Shown: piece after piece, positions 9,850 through 22,823 of the stretch
How positions within the stretch are numbered: position 1 is the first letter of the stretch
Layout: every line of letters begins with the position of its first letter
DNA from: Thamnidium elegans
Taxonomy: Eukaryota; Mucoromycota; Mucoromycetes; Mucorales; Mucoraceae
Direction: 5' to 3'
Length of the DNA stretch: 64,000 nt
Assembly (NCBI GenBank): GCA_025201345.1
Contig: JAIXMG010000018.1
Span: 663,234-727,233 of the forward strand
Translations under genes and position numbers: made by a program
Notes under the pieces: generated by a model
The model's input: only the letters and a program-made list of their open reading frames with translations
Told to the model about the DNA's origin: nothing
Databases searched by the model: none

Positions 9850-12800
9850 GTTAGAGACGATTCGATTAATAGGAGATATCAAAAAATTCCCACTATCCTA
9901 TACATGCAATGAAGTATAGGAACAACAGGAACAAGTTCCCACCACGATAAAAATACAATAAAAACAGAAGGTAGAAACGCAAGGAAAAGAAGAAAGGCTG
10001 AAGTTACTCATAAGATAACAGAATGATATGATAAAGCATTCAAAATTAGCGCTCGAAGAAAGAAAATAATTTATCATGCGTCAAGACTTGCGTCAACAGA
10101 TGAAACAACTCAAAGACTAATGGATAAAAGGTCAACGGATACACTCTAATCAAGTCTTGTTCAAAAAAAAAAGACGAGTTAGAAGAAAAACGAGACGTGC
10201 TTCATCAAAAAGTATTTGCTTTGAACAACAAGAAGAAGGAACTAGGAACAGAAATATTATATAAACAGAAGGTTATACACTTTTATTCATAAATTATCCA
10301 TCACTTGGAAAAAAAAATAGTCCATTGATTATTTAAAAAATAACAAAAGGGACAGACAGAACGAAGTGGTAGACACGAGCGATAACAAGATCGGAATAGT
10401 TGGTAATATAAGCGGCACAAGCAGTGTAAGGAGTGTAAATGGTGTAAGTGGTGTAAGTGGTGAAAGTATATATGCGTAGAAGTATGTCTAACTGTAAACA
10501 GCCAACAATACTTCTATGGTCTGCCTTAAAGTTTGATTTGTGTGTATAAGTATGAAAAATTAATAGAGTATCTTAAGTTACAGCAGTTATTATTGTATAC
10601 CTTTGCAGGCCATATGTGCATGTATACTTTTAATTTGGCCACCCGAAGTGATACTAGAAGGTCTTGCTGATGACTGAGCGAAGAATGAGAGGAAGGGGAC
10701 CAGTAACGTAGAAAGGAGCGTAAATGATTTAGATATCTAATTATAACAGAAAATATGTCTGTATTTATAAGAAAAAAAAAGGAGAAGAATAGTGCGGGTC
10801 TTTACATAGTCGGCGAATGTTGGACATTTTCTGATAAAGTATATGGAAAGAAACAGTTTTTTTCCTGTCATTATTTGTCATAAAACGTATTTCAGGAAAC
10901 ATTTACTAATGGTTATTTCTAGTATGTTTATACTTTGTATAAACAAACCGAAATAAAAAAATCTTTTAAATCGTTATTACCTCTCACATGCTATAAAATG
11001 TATTTTAGCAAAATGTTTATTTCTCAGATGTTACAAATATAAACAAGCCACAAAAAAAAAAAAATTCTTTCAGGATTTAATCGTGGTTATTCACAACTGT
11101 CCTATTATTAGACCTGGAAGATATAGATGTTCTCCAGGAGATACGTTGTCAGTCTCTAACTACGATAGATACCCACTAAATTTCTTATTATTTTATGTTG
11201 CTACGTGATAAGGTGATAGCATACAAATTAACCATACTTTCTTATTTTCCGTCAAATAGACAATAGATCTTTTTTTAGCTCCACCTTATACTTGTGTTTT
11301 TCTTGAAAACATTAAATATTGCATTAGAGTATAGACCTCAGTAGAGTTATTATTTCCATTTTGCTTCGTCAATCTCATACATATTATTTATCAGAAGAAA
11401 TTAAAAAATCACGCAAAATTTTGTTTTATCATGAACAGTTGTACAACTCTGTGTAAAAAGTAATCATTGGTTTTTATAAATAAATTACATCCTTCAAAAT
11501 TCGGATTTAAATACACTTGAAAGCCCTTGGTATATTCTAAGTAGAAAAATTGAAAAGAAAAGTAATACATGTACTAAGTGGGTACCCTTATCCAAGGAGA
11601 ATGGGAAATATTGGGCATGACATTTGTTTAAACTTTACAAGCAGTAGTTATGCCCGAAAGATGTACGGCTGTAAAAAAAACCAATAATGGCCATACCAAG
11701 TATTAAGACTTAAATAAAACTTAACACTCACTAATTGTATATTTCGGTAACTTATATCTAAAATTAAAAGTTATCTGGTTAAAGTTTTATTATCAAGTTT
11801 CTTCGAATATTACGAAGCATTAAATCCCATCACCAACATTAAATACCGCAGCACCGTCAGTAATGATAATACTCGTGTTGAAGATTCTTATAACCAAACC
11901 TGTATTGATGAAAAAAAGGACAAATTCCTTGAAAGCTCTCCTGAAGCAATTGGTTTACCTAAAACCACAGCGCTTCATAAAATAATGGCTTTACGGACAA
12001 GTAACTCTGGAAAGAAGAAAGTATTAATTCTTTTGTTAAAATGATGAAACAAGCCATCTCTGACAATTAACAGAATTATTTAAAACAAAAATAATACAGT
12101 TTCGTTGATGGACGAATTTTCTTCTGCGAGATCGTTATTTCAGTACCAAGTAAGACGTTGTTCCACGAAGGAATATTAGCATTATCATTAATAGGTAGAC
12201 TAAGCAGCATTTACGCTACGAAAGTAAAGGTTTTCAAACCAAAGCCTTATTAGTACAATTAAAAACAGAATAGTAACATTTTTAGTATATATTCCGACTT
12301 AGAGGCATTCAGACATTATCTAGCAGATGGTAACTTAACGAAACGTATCCGCTTACAATTTCTCCCTTCTTTTCCTTCTGAACGTTGGTTTTATCGGTAT
12401 TATCGAGGTCTTCCAGTCGTCAACAAGTTCTCCAAGTATGATTTTACAGTTAGTTGGCTAATTTAGCGCTTTAACCATGCTGTCAAAAAATACCAAACGA
12501 ACCTCATTTCAAATGGTCATTGTTAAATCTATTAAAAATTGTTCATATTTTAATAATCACCCTTTTTATTTTTAACAATAAAAAAATGTGTCATTTCTAT
12601 TTTTTATTTACATGTCCTATCACTTGTTACACATTCCAGTTTATATTTTTTCTCTTCTTCCGAAAGAGCACTTTACAGTCGATGTTACGTTAGAGAATAT
12701 GGGAACTTTTGGATAATTACATAGCTATCATATTTTTTTCTATTTTATTTTTTTATTTAAAGCTTTAAATAAAATAGTTAGATCAGCCCCTTTTTTTATG

Positions 12801-14600
12801 ACGATTAAGTAAATATATATATTGCTCTTCAATACATACAAATTTAGTTAGATAACACTCTTGTTATCCCCCTATCTTTTATCTCAAATTAAGTTTTTAG
12901 TAAACATATTGTGGCGATTTATATGACAGGACCATAAATCATCCTTTAGAGCTTTTCGAAAGGCATCAAGAACGGAATCAAATAATTGTAACTAGTTACT
13001 TAATGTTAATCCTATGAACACACTGGTAGTCTTTTATTTACGGGTGGTATGACATAGCAACTACGACAAACTAGGACTTTATCATTTATGTCAAGATATT
13101 TATACTTACAAAAGGATTTTTTGAAGTTAATCTTAACTATTACGCCGACCTTTTAAAAGACGAGTACTGGAACGATGAAAGAATAATACATGTGCTACTT
13201 ATATATTTATCGGGTTAAAATTACGCCAGCTGTCCAATTGCCGAAAAAAAATCTAATTGGTTTACAAGGTTTAATTTTGTTTCTGTAGCAAAAAAAAAAA
13301 GGTTGGCTTCATAGTCCCACAAAATAAAGTAAAAAAAAAAAGTGCTACACAAATAAAAGAGGGAATCATTTTTTTATTTAATCTCATTTTATTCGTATAA
13401 ACAAAACTACATTCATAAAATATGTAACTATAATCTCCATCTTACTTAATCGCGGAAAAAAGATAGGAGGAAGAAACCAAATAACCTATAAACGTGCTTC
13501 TATTATTAAATGTGTATTTGCTGCAATAATTAAATAATATCGTACGCTTAAAATAACATATTACAGGATAAAATAGGTATAGTATTGATCTATGAATAAA
13601 ATGAAATCCCCTTTTTATTTGTCGTAGCCTTTTTTTTCTTTTCATTAGCATTAAAACGAATAGTAAAAGGAGGCGTATACACACATTTGAAAATGATAGA
13701 ACTCACCTGACACACGTACATCACTTGCTCATAAAATTTTGCACATCTGTGATTAAGCAATATTACTCCCATAAAAAAAAGTCTAAAAAAGCCTAATAAA
13801 ACTGTTTCAAGCCCAATTCGAGGACTCTAAAACAATCATTGGATCAACCAATATCTGTTGTGTTCGTGACGTATTTTTAGAACGGGAAACAAATGTCAAG
13901 GTCCATTTCCAAACATGTACTTTTAATTCTTAATAAAGGTTCAAGTACTACACTTCGGCACCTTAAAATAAAATCAAGTTACAAGAGGAACAAAAAGATT
14001 AAGTTTTTTCTTACAACGAAAAGCGTATATGTTCATTTTAAGAAATGATGTGTATTTCAAGGTGGAACCACTACCGACAAATAATTTCACAGGCTCTTTT
14101 TTTTCAGGGCTTTCCTAATAACAAAATCGTCACCCCAGAATAAACTAGTTTATGTTGAAAGAAAAATTAGAAGAATTTATAAATAATAAACGTGTTAAGG
14201 TTGTCGAGAATCGTTATTTATATATGTGCTGTTTTCACGGGAAATCTAGACCCAATATAAATAATAATACAAGTACAAGTTTTTGATATAAATCTATCAG
14301 TGTGGCAAAAAGTAATCTAAGCGGGAAGATCACTTTTTTGTGCCAAAGAAAAAACTTTAAAAAGGATAGAATGATACACGAGTTTCCTAAAATGTACAGT
14401 TCAACTCCTACTGAACATTTTATTTAATTAGATTTGTGTAGCTTTAGCATCATTTCACAAAACTCAAGCGAGTCTGGTTTTTTTTATTTTAATAACTTAA
14501 AGGTCTGTCGGGCCCCTTTTCTTCCTCTCTTCCTCTTTGTATTATTTTAACCAAACTTTCCTTACTTTTTTCCGTTCATTAATCGAAAAATAAAAATAAA
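9850..14600. other. Gene-poor, repeat-decayed region
   Basis: About 4.7 kb of AT-rich DNA without a supportable gene. At 10419-10461 a short GTGTAAGTG-type tandem repeat occurs. At 11097-11122 a diverged copy of a sequence from 9592-9618 is present. At 11900-11995 a reading with SPEAIGLPKTTALHKIMAL resembles a helix-turn-helix transposase N-terminus but is short. At 12299-12466 a 55-codon open stretch is noted separately. The last 100 bases (pyrimidine-rich, then AAATAAAA) are the promoter of the DPBB gene. Confidence 0.4.
12299..12466 (+). other. Orphan coding-like segment
   Basis: Fifty-five codons without stop, with protein-like texture (RHYLADGNLTKRIRLQF, SERWFYRYYRGLPVVNKF), ending at TAG. 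No start codon and no flanking exon were found. It could be the tail of a decayed transposase, but the family is not recognised. Confidence 0.3.
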
Positions 14601-15231
14601 ATGAAGCTTCTTGCTTGTATCTCCCTTTGCGCACTTGTTATTGCATCTATCATCAATGTTGCTCAAGCCTTCGAACTTCAAGGACGCGGGTTAGCCACCA
14701 TGATGAATTTTAGCAATTCTACTGAAAGTCTCGAAAAGCGTGGAGGTCGTGGTACATGGTAAATACTTTAACCAATATATATATATATATATATATATAT
14801 TTTCTAACGTTCTAATAGGTACTCCGGAAATGATTTGAAAAACGCTGCCTGTTATGGCCGTAACGGTCTTCCTGGTTACTCTGCTTCAGTCAACAGTATG
14901 ATTGGTGCTATGGTAACGTTATGTTATAGATATGAGTATATCTTTTTTTTTGTGATCAATATTTAACAATCTTATTTTTTATCAGGCCATGAAGAAATTT
15001 GAAAACTGTTACAGATGTATGAAGATCACTAACAACAAGAACAAGAAGAAGTCTGTTGTTGTCAAGATTGTCGATAAGTGCGCAGGTTGTGTCGTCAACA
15101 AGGCAATTGATTTAACTCCTGCTGCCTTCAAGAAGCTTGCCACTCTTAACGATGGTGTTGTTGATATTTCTTGGAAGGTTGTTTCTTGTCCCAAGTCTAT
15201 TCAACCTAAGATGGGTCCCAAGAAGAAGTAA
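14601..15231 (+). CDS. Secreted RlpA-like double-psi beta-barrel (DPBB) protein
   Basis: Three exons (14601-14758, 14819-14912, 14986-15231) give 165 residues. Residues 1-23 are a signal peptide (MKLLACISLCALVIASI...AQA). A Kex2-type site LEKR ends at about residue 47, and the mature protein begins GGRGTWYSGND. The core shows the family marks: GTWY, NAACYGRNG, and VDKCAGCV, where the Asp of VDKC is the conserved acidic residue of barwin/expansin-like barrels. The tail is Lys-rich (PKMGPKKK). Such small secreted proteins are common in Mucorales and resemble plant kiwellin/barwin and bacterial RlpA domains. They are thought to act at cell walls, but the substrate here is unknown. Both introns are canonical; the first contains an (AT)n tract. 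Confidence 0.9.
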
Positions 15232-15736
15232 AAAGAGAAACCTAAACTCTGTTTTACTAACCAATTTGCATTCTTTTTCCCTCCCTCTTTTTTAATACCT
15301 TTTTCACCTGTAGTTTATTAAACACACTTTTTTTTTCTAAAAAAAAGGGCATATGTTCTCAATCCATTTGTACTTATTTTTTTTTTCATTTTATTAAAAA
15401 TGAAGTCTTAGATGAAATTAAAAAATATAAAGAAAAACACATTTCCTTTCTTTCGTTTTAAACATACATACATATATATTTTAAACATGTAACAAATAGG
15501 TCTTTTTTTTTGAATATATAAAACATAAAGCAAAACATGTCATTTCGATACAACCCCGCTATACCCATAAAAAAATATTTACAGAATTTCGCATATTTTT
15601 CTTTGTTACTTTTCACCTTTCTGCTACTCGTAAGAAACTTATCGAAAAAATACATTGATGTATTAGTTATTCGTTATACTGGCTATTTATTTTATATAAG
15701 TGAGAGTTTCTTTTTTTAAAAAAAAATTAAACTGTT
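15232..15736. other. Convergent 3' flanks
   Basis: AT-rich spacer between the convergent DPBB and Atp19 genes. It contains AATAAA-like A-rich stretches suitable for polyadenylation on both strands and no gene. Confidence 0.5.
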
Positions 15737-16062
15737 TTAGTTCTTCTTCTCGTCAGCTTCGGCCTTGGCAAGGAATTCACGAATGAAAGCTTCTTCATCA
15801 GAAGAGCTGGCTTGGATAGGAGGAGTGGCAGCTTGAGGAGCCTTAGGCTTCAAGATGGCAGCAGCACCAGCGGCAGCATAAGCACCAATGAAGAACATGG
15901 AGATCTATTCAGAAAAATAAATAATGTTAATGAAAGTTTTTTTATACATATTTTTTTAAATGCAACTTCGATTTAAACACTTTTTCTCGCCACTATATTG
16001 TTGTTCTATTTTACCTTGTAGTTGGGAATAACTTTACCGGCAATAGTGTATGATCCAGCCAT
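15737..16062 (-). CDS. ATP19: Mitochondrial F1Fo-ATP synthase subunit k (Atp19-like)
   Basis: Two exons (16015-16062 and 15737-15904) encode 71 residues. The N-terminus MAGSYTIAGKVIPNYK followed by a short hydrophobic segment (ISMFFIGAYAAAGAAIL) and an acidic-charged tail (DEEAFIREFLAKAEADEKK) matches yeast Atp19 in layout: YHFMGKAIP at the start, one membrane helix, and a DEEKFIENYLKK tail. Atp19 is a small inner-membrane subunit that supports dimerisation of the ATP synthase. The intron falls directly after the N-terminal motif. The small size explains why only spliced reading reveals it. Confidence 0.8.
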
Positions 16063-17381
16063 TTTGAATTATTTATTTTTTTGGTGAAAAAAGAAAAGTG
16101 GGGAAGCTTGAAAAAAATAAAATATAATGATAAAATCACCAGGGGAAAATTTTCGCCAAAAATTATCTGTACGTCATCAATTTTAGATTAATAACCAATT
16201 ATGATTGGCACATATTCAGTCTAAACATGGATCTCAGTTGTCTGGCAATAATGACCATTTGTTTACTTGTATGGCACATAAAATGGTGTAATAAAATGGA
16301 TGATGCTTTACCGAGAATTTATATGCACATACCAGGCCATGGGTTGTTATGTGACTACGCCAACTTAAGAAATAAAATAAAATAACTACTAGGGAACTCG
16401 TATAGTGGGATAACCTGTTGTGTATGAAACAAAAAGAGCCTAATAATAAAATATGGTAAAAATAATAACGAGTTGCATGTTTGAAGTTTCAGTAGCGTCT
16501 GCTCAGAATACATAGAGTTGATTAGCTACTTTTTATCTCGTTCAAGAACCTTTTTATTACCCGCGCGCAATTGACACCAATAAGGAAATATATAAGTGCT
16601 GTACTTAATTCTGGTAGTTACTAGGCAATCAAGTAGTCGCTAAGCTTAAAAGCTGTAGATAAAAAAATCTTTCCTGGCTGTTCCTTGTCAGCGATATAGA
16701 TGGATAGACATAATCAAGTGCTCGTTTATTTGGATTTTGGGTTTTGAAGAACATTAGCGTCTTGACAAATATGACTCAAATACAAATAAACAAAATGTAT
16801 ACTCGTCCGTAATACTACTTAAGATCAATAAGTTACTGCTGTATGTATAATTTCAAATTAGGGTGATTTATTTTCTTTAAAATCTGTATTAATTTATATT
16901 CTCATCCTTCTACTGATTGATATATAGCTCAATACCTAAGATATAATTCAAACAAAGTTCTCGCGAAAAATATATCTTGAAAAGGAATACGTATGTGCGA
17001 CCAAGTCATTATATGGAATACTTTTAGAGAAAAAAAAAAAGAACTGCTTTTTAAGCTAAAATACGAACGAATACTCTTTTTTTTCCTAAAAAAAAAAGAT
17101 ACCAAGTTATGAAATAAAAACGTTTCAATTTATACATACAAAAAGCTGTACTCAAAAACAAAATCATTAAATTCTTTTTCTACATCGATAGTGCACACGT
17201 AAAGATCCGTAAAAATGGTCACATATTTTTTAGCTGCGTTTTGGGGTTGTTTTAACCGACTTATCCTGGGTTTTCCAGCTAATAAAAAAAAATATTTTTT
17301 TATTTTATTTGCCTCTCTTTTTCCACTCTTCTCTTTTTTCCCCCTTTTTACACCTTCTGTATCAGAAATATTAGATAGACT
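16063..17381. other. Divergent intergenic region
   Basis: Upstream region shared by ATP19 (-) and the E2 gene (+). It has T-rich and A-rich tracts around 17030-17100 and a pyrimidine-rich stretch just before 17382. No gene or element was recognised. Confidence 0.5.
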
Positions 17382-19371
17382 ATGTCCGCTGCTATTAGAC
17401 GTCAAGTTATGAGAGGTATTACCTCCACTGCTCGTATCACAGCTGCTAGAACTACCCCTGTTCTTGCCAAGCACGCTTCTGTACGCACCTTCGCTTCCAC
17501 TTGGTAATAATAATAATAATAATAATATTCTCGAGATTCACAGTACAGATTCCCAAGTTAACTTCTCTTTTTTAATAAAAAAAATATTCATCTTAGTGCT
17601 CCCAAGTTTATTGCTCTCCGTACTTTAGCTAACCAAGTCTCTGCTAAGGACTCTAGACTTTATAGCTCTGCTGGTAAAGAAAAAAAAACAAACAAACTTA
17701 CCTGCACTCGTTTTAAAACTGTATTTCATAGCTTTCCCTACTCATAATGTCATTTCTATGCCTGCTTTATCTCCTACGTAAGTTGAATGGTTAATTACTA
17801 TGATTGCACTGGTTTCTTATATGTATTTTTTCTTAGTATGACTGCTGGTGGTATTGGTGTTTGGAATAAGAAGGTTGGTGATGAAATTCAACCTGGTGAT
17901 GTTTTAGTAGAAATTGAGACCGATAAGGCTCAAATGGATTTTGAATGTCAAGAGGAAGGTTTCCTTGCCAAGGTCTTAGTTGACAGTGGTGCTAAGGATA
18001 TCGCCGTTGGTCAGGTAAATATCAACTTTTTTTAAAAAAAAATACACTAAGACAAAAAAAAAAAAAAAAAGAGGCTGTCCGGATTAAAATGGGAATATAG
18101 CAAGATAGAAGGGAGAAAAAGCATACACAGTTTGTCTAACATTCTTTTTTTCGTTTTATTTAGCCCATTGCCATCTTTGTTGAAGATGCTGCTGATATTG
18201 CCGCTTTCGAAAACTTCTCTGCTGCTGATATTGCTGGTGATGCTCCTGCTCCTGTTGCTGCTGAGCCTGCAAAGGAAGAGACCAAGTCTGAGACTCCTAC
18301 TCCCGCTGTTGAATCTAAGTCCGAAGTTACTCCTTCTCACGGTGGTCGTGTCTTAGCCAGTCCTCTTGCCAGAGTAAGTTTAAAGTAAGAAGGGTTAAAT
18401 TCATGTATTAATTTAAAAATAGAAAATTGCCGATGAACGTGGTCTTGACATTTCTCTTGTTAAGGGTTCCGCTCACGGTGGTGTCATCACCAAGGATGAC
18501 GTTGAAAGCTACAAGGGTAAGCATATCTCATTTATAAGAAGACAAAAAAAAGAGAACTAAATCATAACTATTATTTATAGCTCCTGCTGCTCCTGCTGCT
18601 GCTGCTCCTTCCGCTGCCGCCGCTGCTGCTCCTGCTCAAATTCCCGCTGCTTATGCTCCCCAAGGTGTTTCTGGAGCTGCATACACTGATATCCCTACCA
18701 CCAGCATGAGAAAGATCATTGCTTCTCGTTTGACCGAGTCCAAGCAAACTGTTCCCCACTACTACTTGACCGTTGAGATCAACATGGATAAGACCAACAA
18801 GTTGCGTGAAGTTCTCAACAAGTCTGCCGAAGGAAAATATAAGCTCTCTGTTAATGATTTCGTTATCAAGGCCTCTGCTCTTTCTCTCAAGCAAGTTCCT
18901 GAAGTTAACGCTGCCTGGCAAGGAGATTTCATCAGACAATACAACTCTGCTGATATTTGTGTTGCTGTCGCTACACCTACTGGTTTGATTACACCCATTG
19001 TTACCTCTGCTGAAGGTAAGGGTTTGTCTACCATTTCTTCTCAAGTCAAGGATTTAGCTACTCGTGCTCGTGACGGTAAACTCTCTCCTGCTGAATACCA
19101 AGGTGGATCTTTCACTATCTCCAATTTGGGTATGTTTGGTATCAACAACTTCACTGCTATTATCAACCCTCCTCAATCTTGTATTTTGGCTGTTGGTGGA
19201 GCTCAACAAAAGGTTGTTCCTGATGAGACTACCGAGAGTGGTTTCGCTGTTCGCAATGTTATGGAAGTTACCTTGAGTGCTGATCACCGTGTTGTTGATG
19301 GTGCTGTTGGTGCTACTTGGTTGCAAGCCTTCAAGGGTTTCATGGAGAACCCTCTCAAGATGATGTTGTAA
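17382..19371 (+). CDS. LAT1: Pyruvate dehydrogenase E2, dihydrolipoyllysine acetyltransferase
   Basis: Seven exons (17382-17503, 17597-17673, 17732-17777, 17837-18014, 18164-18373, 18423-18516, 18581-19371) give 505 residues. The N-terminus ([20 protein letters not shown]) is an Arg/Ser-rich mitochondrial presequence. One lipoyl domain follows, starting at MPALSPTM with the lipoylated Lys in [11 protein letters not shown]. After an Ala/Pro/Glu linker comes the peripheral subunit-binding domain ([27 protein letters not shown]), then a second Ala/Pro linker and the catalytic domain. The catalytic domain contains [20 protein letters not shown] and ends with the active-site HRVVDG. It forms the core of the PDH complex, transferring acetyl groups to CoA. 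The single lipoyl domain is typical of fungal E2. All motifs are intact. Confidence 0.95.
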
Positions 19372-20538
19372 ATAGATATATATAAATTCCCATAAGGAAA
19401 AAGAAAGAGTGCATTAAAAAAAGAAGAAACATTTTAAAAGAAATAAAAATATTGTTAATATGCCACTCTTTTTTTATTATTTATATATAAAAGCAACACA
19501 TAATCATATGCACACCTATACACTCGCACCTCTATTCATTTCTTTATTTAATACTACATTTCCCTTTTTAATCATATAAAAAAATAAAGTTGAACTTGTT
19601 TATAATTCTTTCGAAGTTCTTTTTCTTTTCTTTTCTTTGGAGATTGAATTGAATAAACAACCATGCCTTTGAGGTCTGCTTCTGTTGTACTTAATCTGTT
19701 GTGTTCCTATTTGCAGTAGGTTTCCATGAGTGAAAGTTTATTCACCGCTCACGAGATGTTTATGAGCTTACTTATTGATATAAAAAAAAAGGATCGTCCA
19801 GTTTATTTCAAGACTATGTTAGTGCATCATGTAATTGACCCCGTTCAACGTCTATCGTCCCCTTATATTCGTATTTTCTGAATAAAAAATGTTGGTCCTG
19901 ATTCAATAAAAACCGCGTGGTTTTATTCATATGTTTTAAACCTTCAAGTATTTCTTAGATACATACGTTTTGAGGGTAAAATGTGAAAACTCAGGCTTTT
20001 TTACAGCATATCAGGAGAAATAATTGACATGCTCTCTGTATTAAAACAGTGGTATGGTTTACTTTGTAGTATAAATAATAATGGGAATACGATGCAGGAC
20101 AGCAAATTATTAGCTGTGTCATAAACACATAAATTAAACAATCTATCTGCTTATTGACGTAGAGACTATCCTTATTTTAATCTGATCTGTTTTTTTCACC
20201 TTACAAGCTAAACAGGTTTTTTTTTATATTCTTTTACGCAATCAGTTGCAGCGCCCCAGCAATCATCTAAGATGATCCATATAACAAACTGTACTCACAT
20301 AGTGCTGGATCTTAATTTTTCCGCCCATGATTTTATCAACCTTGTTTTATTCTTTTCTCTCTCTCTCTTTCTTCTCTTTTTTTCTTCTCTTTTTTTCTCA
20401 TTCTCATTTAACGATCTTTTTTTTTTTTTTACAGCTAGACTTAAGAATCAACATTATTCTCTAAGCCATCACTTGTAAAAAAAAAAAAGAAAGGAAAAAG
20501 AGAGGAAACAACACCAAAAAACAACAACAATAATAATA
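19372..20538. other. Intergenic region
   Basis: Holds the 3' flank of E2 and the promoter of the next plus-strand gene. A long CT-rich and poly-T tract (20350-20430) precedes the start, as often seen at fungal promoters. No other feature was recognised. Confidence 0.5.
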
Positions 20539-22088
20539 ATGAACATGAATTGCGATTCGCAACCACTTACGGATCTACCTTCCAAAGTAACCTTATCGGA
20601 AACTTCTACAATAGGGACTGGAGGTGGAGATGCGGTAAATATGCTATTAGCAAAATTAGATGAAGGAACTCAAACCATCATCAATTTACGCTCTATTTTA
20701 ACGTTAAAGACAGCCGAATTAAATGAATTATTGGCTCAATTGGAATTAACACATCAAGCCATTACGACGGTTGAATCAACCACGACCCAAATCGAAGGCA
20801 TGTTGAAAGAGTTTGGTTTATCCCCTGATAAAGAAAGCTTGCTTATGAATGCCGAGGCATCGCTTGATTCCGCCATCAAGTCTGCTACCAGTATTTATCC
20901 TTTACAATTGAAACAACCTTTAATTCGCAGACCTTCTTCCGCCAGTACTAATAGTGGAAGTGCCATTGAAAGTACGAACAGTGAAAAAAGACTTGTAAGT
21001 TTATTTTATCGATATACAAGGTTACCATGGTTCCTAAAATAAATAAATTATAGAGTAACGCCAGGTTATTTACTACCAGAATTCGATACAAGCCGGATAC
21101 GAAGCACATTTTAAGAAAGTTAAACGATCTACTTCGAGATTTGGGACTTGATTCTGGCAAGTTTTTCTCGGCTATTGGAACAACTGGTAAGATTGCATGA
21201 TCTATAAACATATTAGATTTGAAGCTAATAAAAAAAAAATCATCCAGATGATTTTGAAGTATTACAAAAAGCATATGTTGATTTAGATATTGCAAAAACT
21301 ATTTCGCTTTCAGCAAAGAGTAATATGAAGAGAAGAAACATCTTATTAAGAAGTGCTAGACGCAGAAATAAACTGGATGAAATTCAAACGGTTAGGCGTT
21401 GCATCATTATTTTAAACCTGTTGTTTAATCCTAACAACATTACCCTTTTTTTTTTACAATTGTATATATAGCTTGGTGATAAGATTCGTGAAGGTGTATT
21501 TTTGTGGATGAACTATACTAGAAATACTCCTTTATTAGTCAATGGAGAAGATATTATTACCGTTTTAGATCGTGAAGACGTGTTATTATCAAAGAATGTA
21601 AGCAAATAGTATAATATGTATACGTTCGTTTATTTAAACTTGTTTATCTAGCAACCTATCCCTTCGTCACGAGTTTCATATGATGGAAGAGTCAATAGTG
21701 GCACAGGTATAACATTGACGCCGTCTACTTCTTCTCAAACCAGATCAGCATCCGTAAGACACAGTTCATCACCATCAAATGAAAGCACTCCTACCTCTAT
21801 CAAACGATCTTCTCATAGTCGAACTCCATCTACTATCTCAATAGCAGATATTGTCACTCCACCTACTTCTACCACAAGAAGAATGTCGCATAGTCGAACT
21901 TCATCATCCGTCACAGCTGCTGATTCTTTTATTCCACCTGTCCCTCCTCTTCCTTTAACTTTACCTGTTATGCCAGTTTCACAAACTGCAGTTGCCAGTA
22001 AAAAGTTATACAGACAATCAGCTGGACCTCGTCTGACTCAAGTCAAAGCAAACATTGGTTTACCACGTGTGCGCACTACTTCTATTAC

Positions 22089-22151
<63 letters not shown>

Positions 22152-22548
22152 ACAGCAACAGCAACAGCAAAAAGCCTCTTCTACATCCCCTTACCAAGGT
22201 AGAGAATTGCCTAACTTGATCCATATGAAATCTACGCCCTCCGTTAATCACAGACAATCTATGCCACCTCCTTCAAGTAACAGCCGACAGACTGCTATTC
22301 CTTTACCTCCTTCACAACAAACATCGAACCAATCCATGTCCTCTAGTACTGCAGACGCAGCGACTTCGGCATCTGCTAATATGACGTCCCCTGATAGTAC
22401 CAAGAAGTCCTTATTAAAGACACCCGCGCAACGTGGTCCTGGTTCTACATTGAGATTAAGAAGTATGTTAGCAAAGAGAGGTCAACCCGTACCTCCTACG
22501 CCTACAAAGCCTTCTATGCCCTCAAGAAAAAACAGTAATGCAGATTAA
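20539..22548 (+). CDS. Coiled-coil protein with Ser/Pro-rich, polyQ C-terminus (KAR9-like?)
   Basis: Five exons (20539-20994, 21054-21186, 21248-21390, 21472-21597, 21652-22548) give 584 residues. The N-terminal 150 residues are helical and leucine-rich (MLLAKLDEGTQTIINLRSIL, AELNELLAQLELTHQAI), followed by a basic helical region (KRRNILLRSARRRNKLDE) and LDREDVLL. The C-terminal half is disordered: S/T/P-rich with repeated SHSRTPS/SHSRTSS, a polyglutamine run of about 27 residues (CAA/CAG at about 22090-22170), and a basic end (LKTPAQRGPGSTLRLRSML). The layout (helical N-terminus, basic Ser/Pro tail) recalls the microtubule-linked cortical protein KAR9, but I see no diagnostic motif. Gene structure is well supported; function is not. 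Confidence 0.75.
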
Positions 22549-22823
22549 AACTCTACAACTGATTATAAGCCCTACATCATATTATACGCTAAACTATTTT
22601 TTTTTCATATCTTTTAACTTCTTTTATAACCAACCATATTTTTTTTCTTTCTCTTTTTTAATCATACACTATTCTAATTTATTTCAATAAAAAAAAACAC
22701 TCTTATCACATATCATCCAAAACAAAAAGCTGTACATATATATATATATTAATCACACAGATATAGAAATAATTTTATTTATTTATAACTAAATAAAAGG
22801 ACTTGATCAAAAAGTTGGCAAAT

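Noticed and set aside
11900..11995. Possible transposase helix-turn-helix (SPEAIGLPKTTALHKIMAL)
   Set aside because: Too short and without flanking catalytic motifs to call a feature.
17130..17474. Minus-strand 114-codon reading before the E2 gene
   Set aside because: It overlaps the E2 presequence exon antisense and has Ser/Gly-rich shadow composition.
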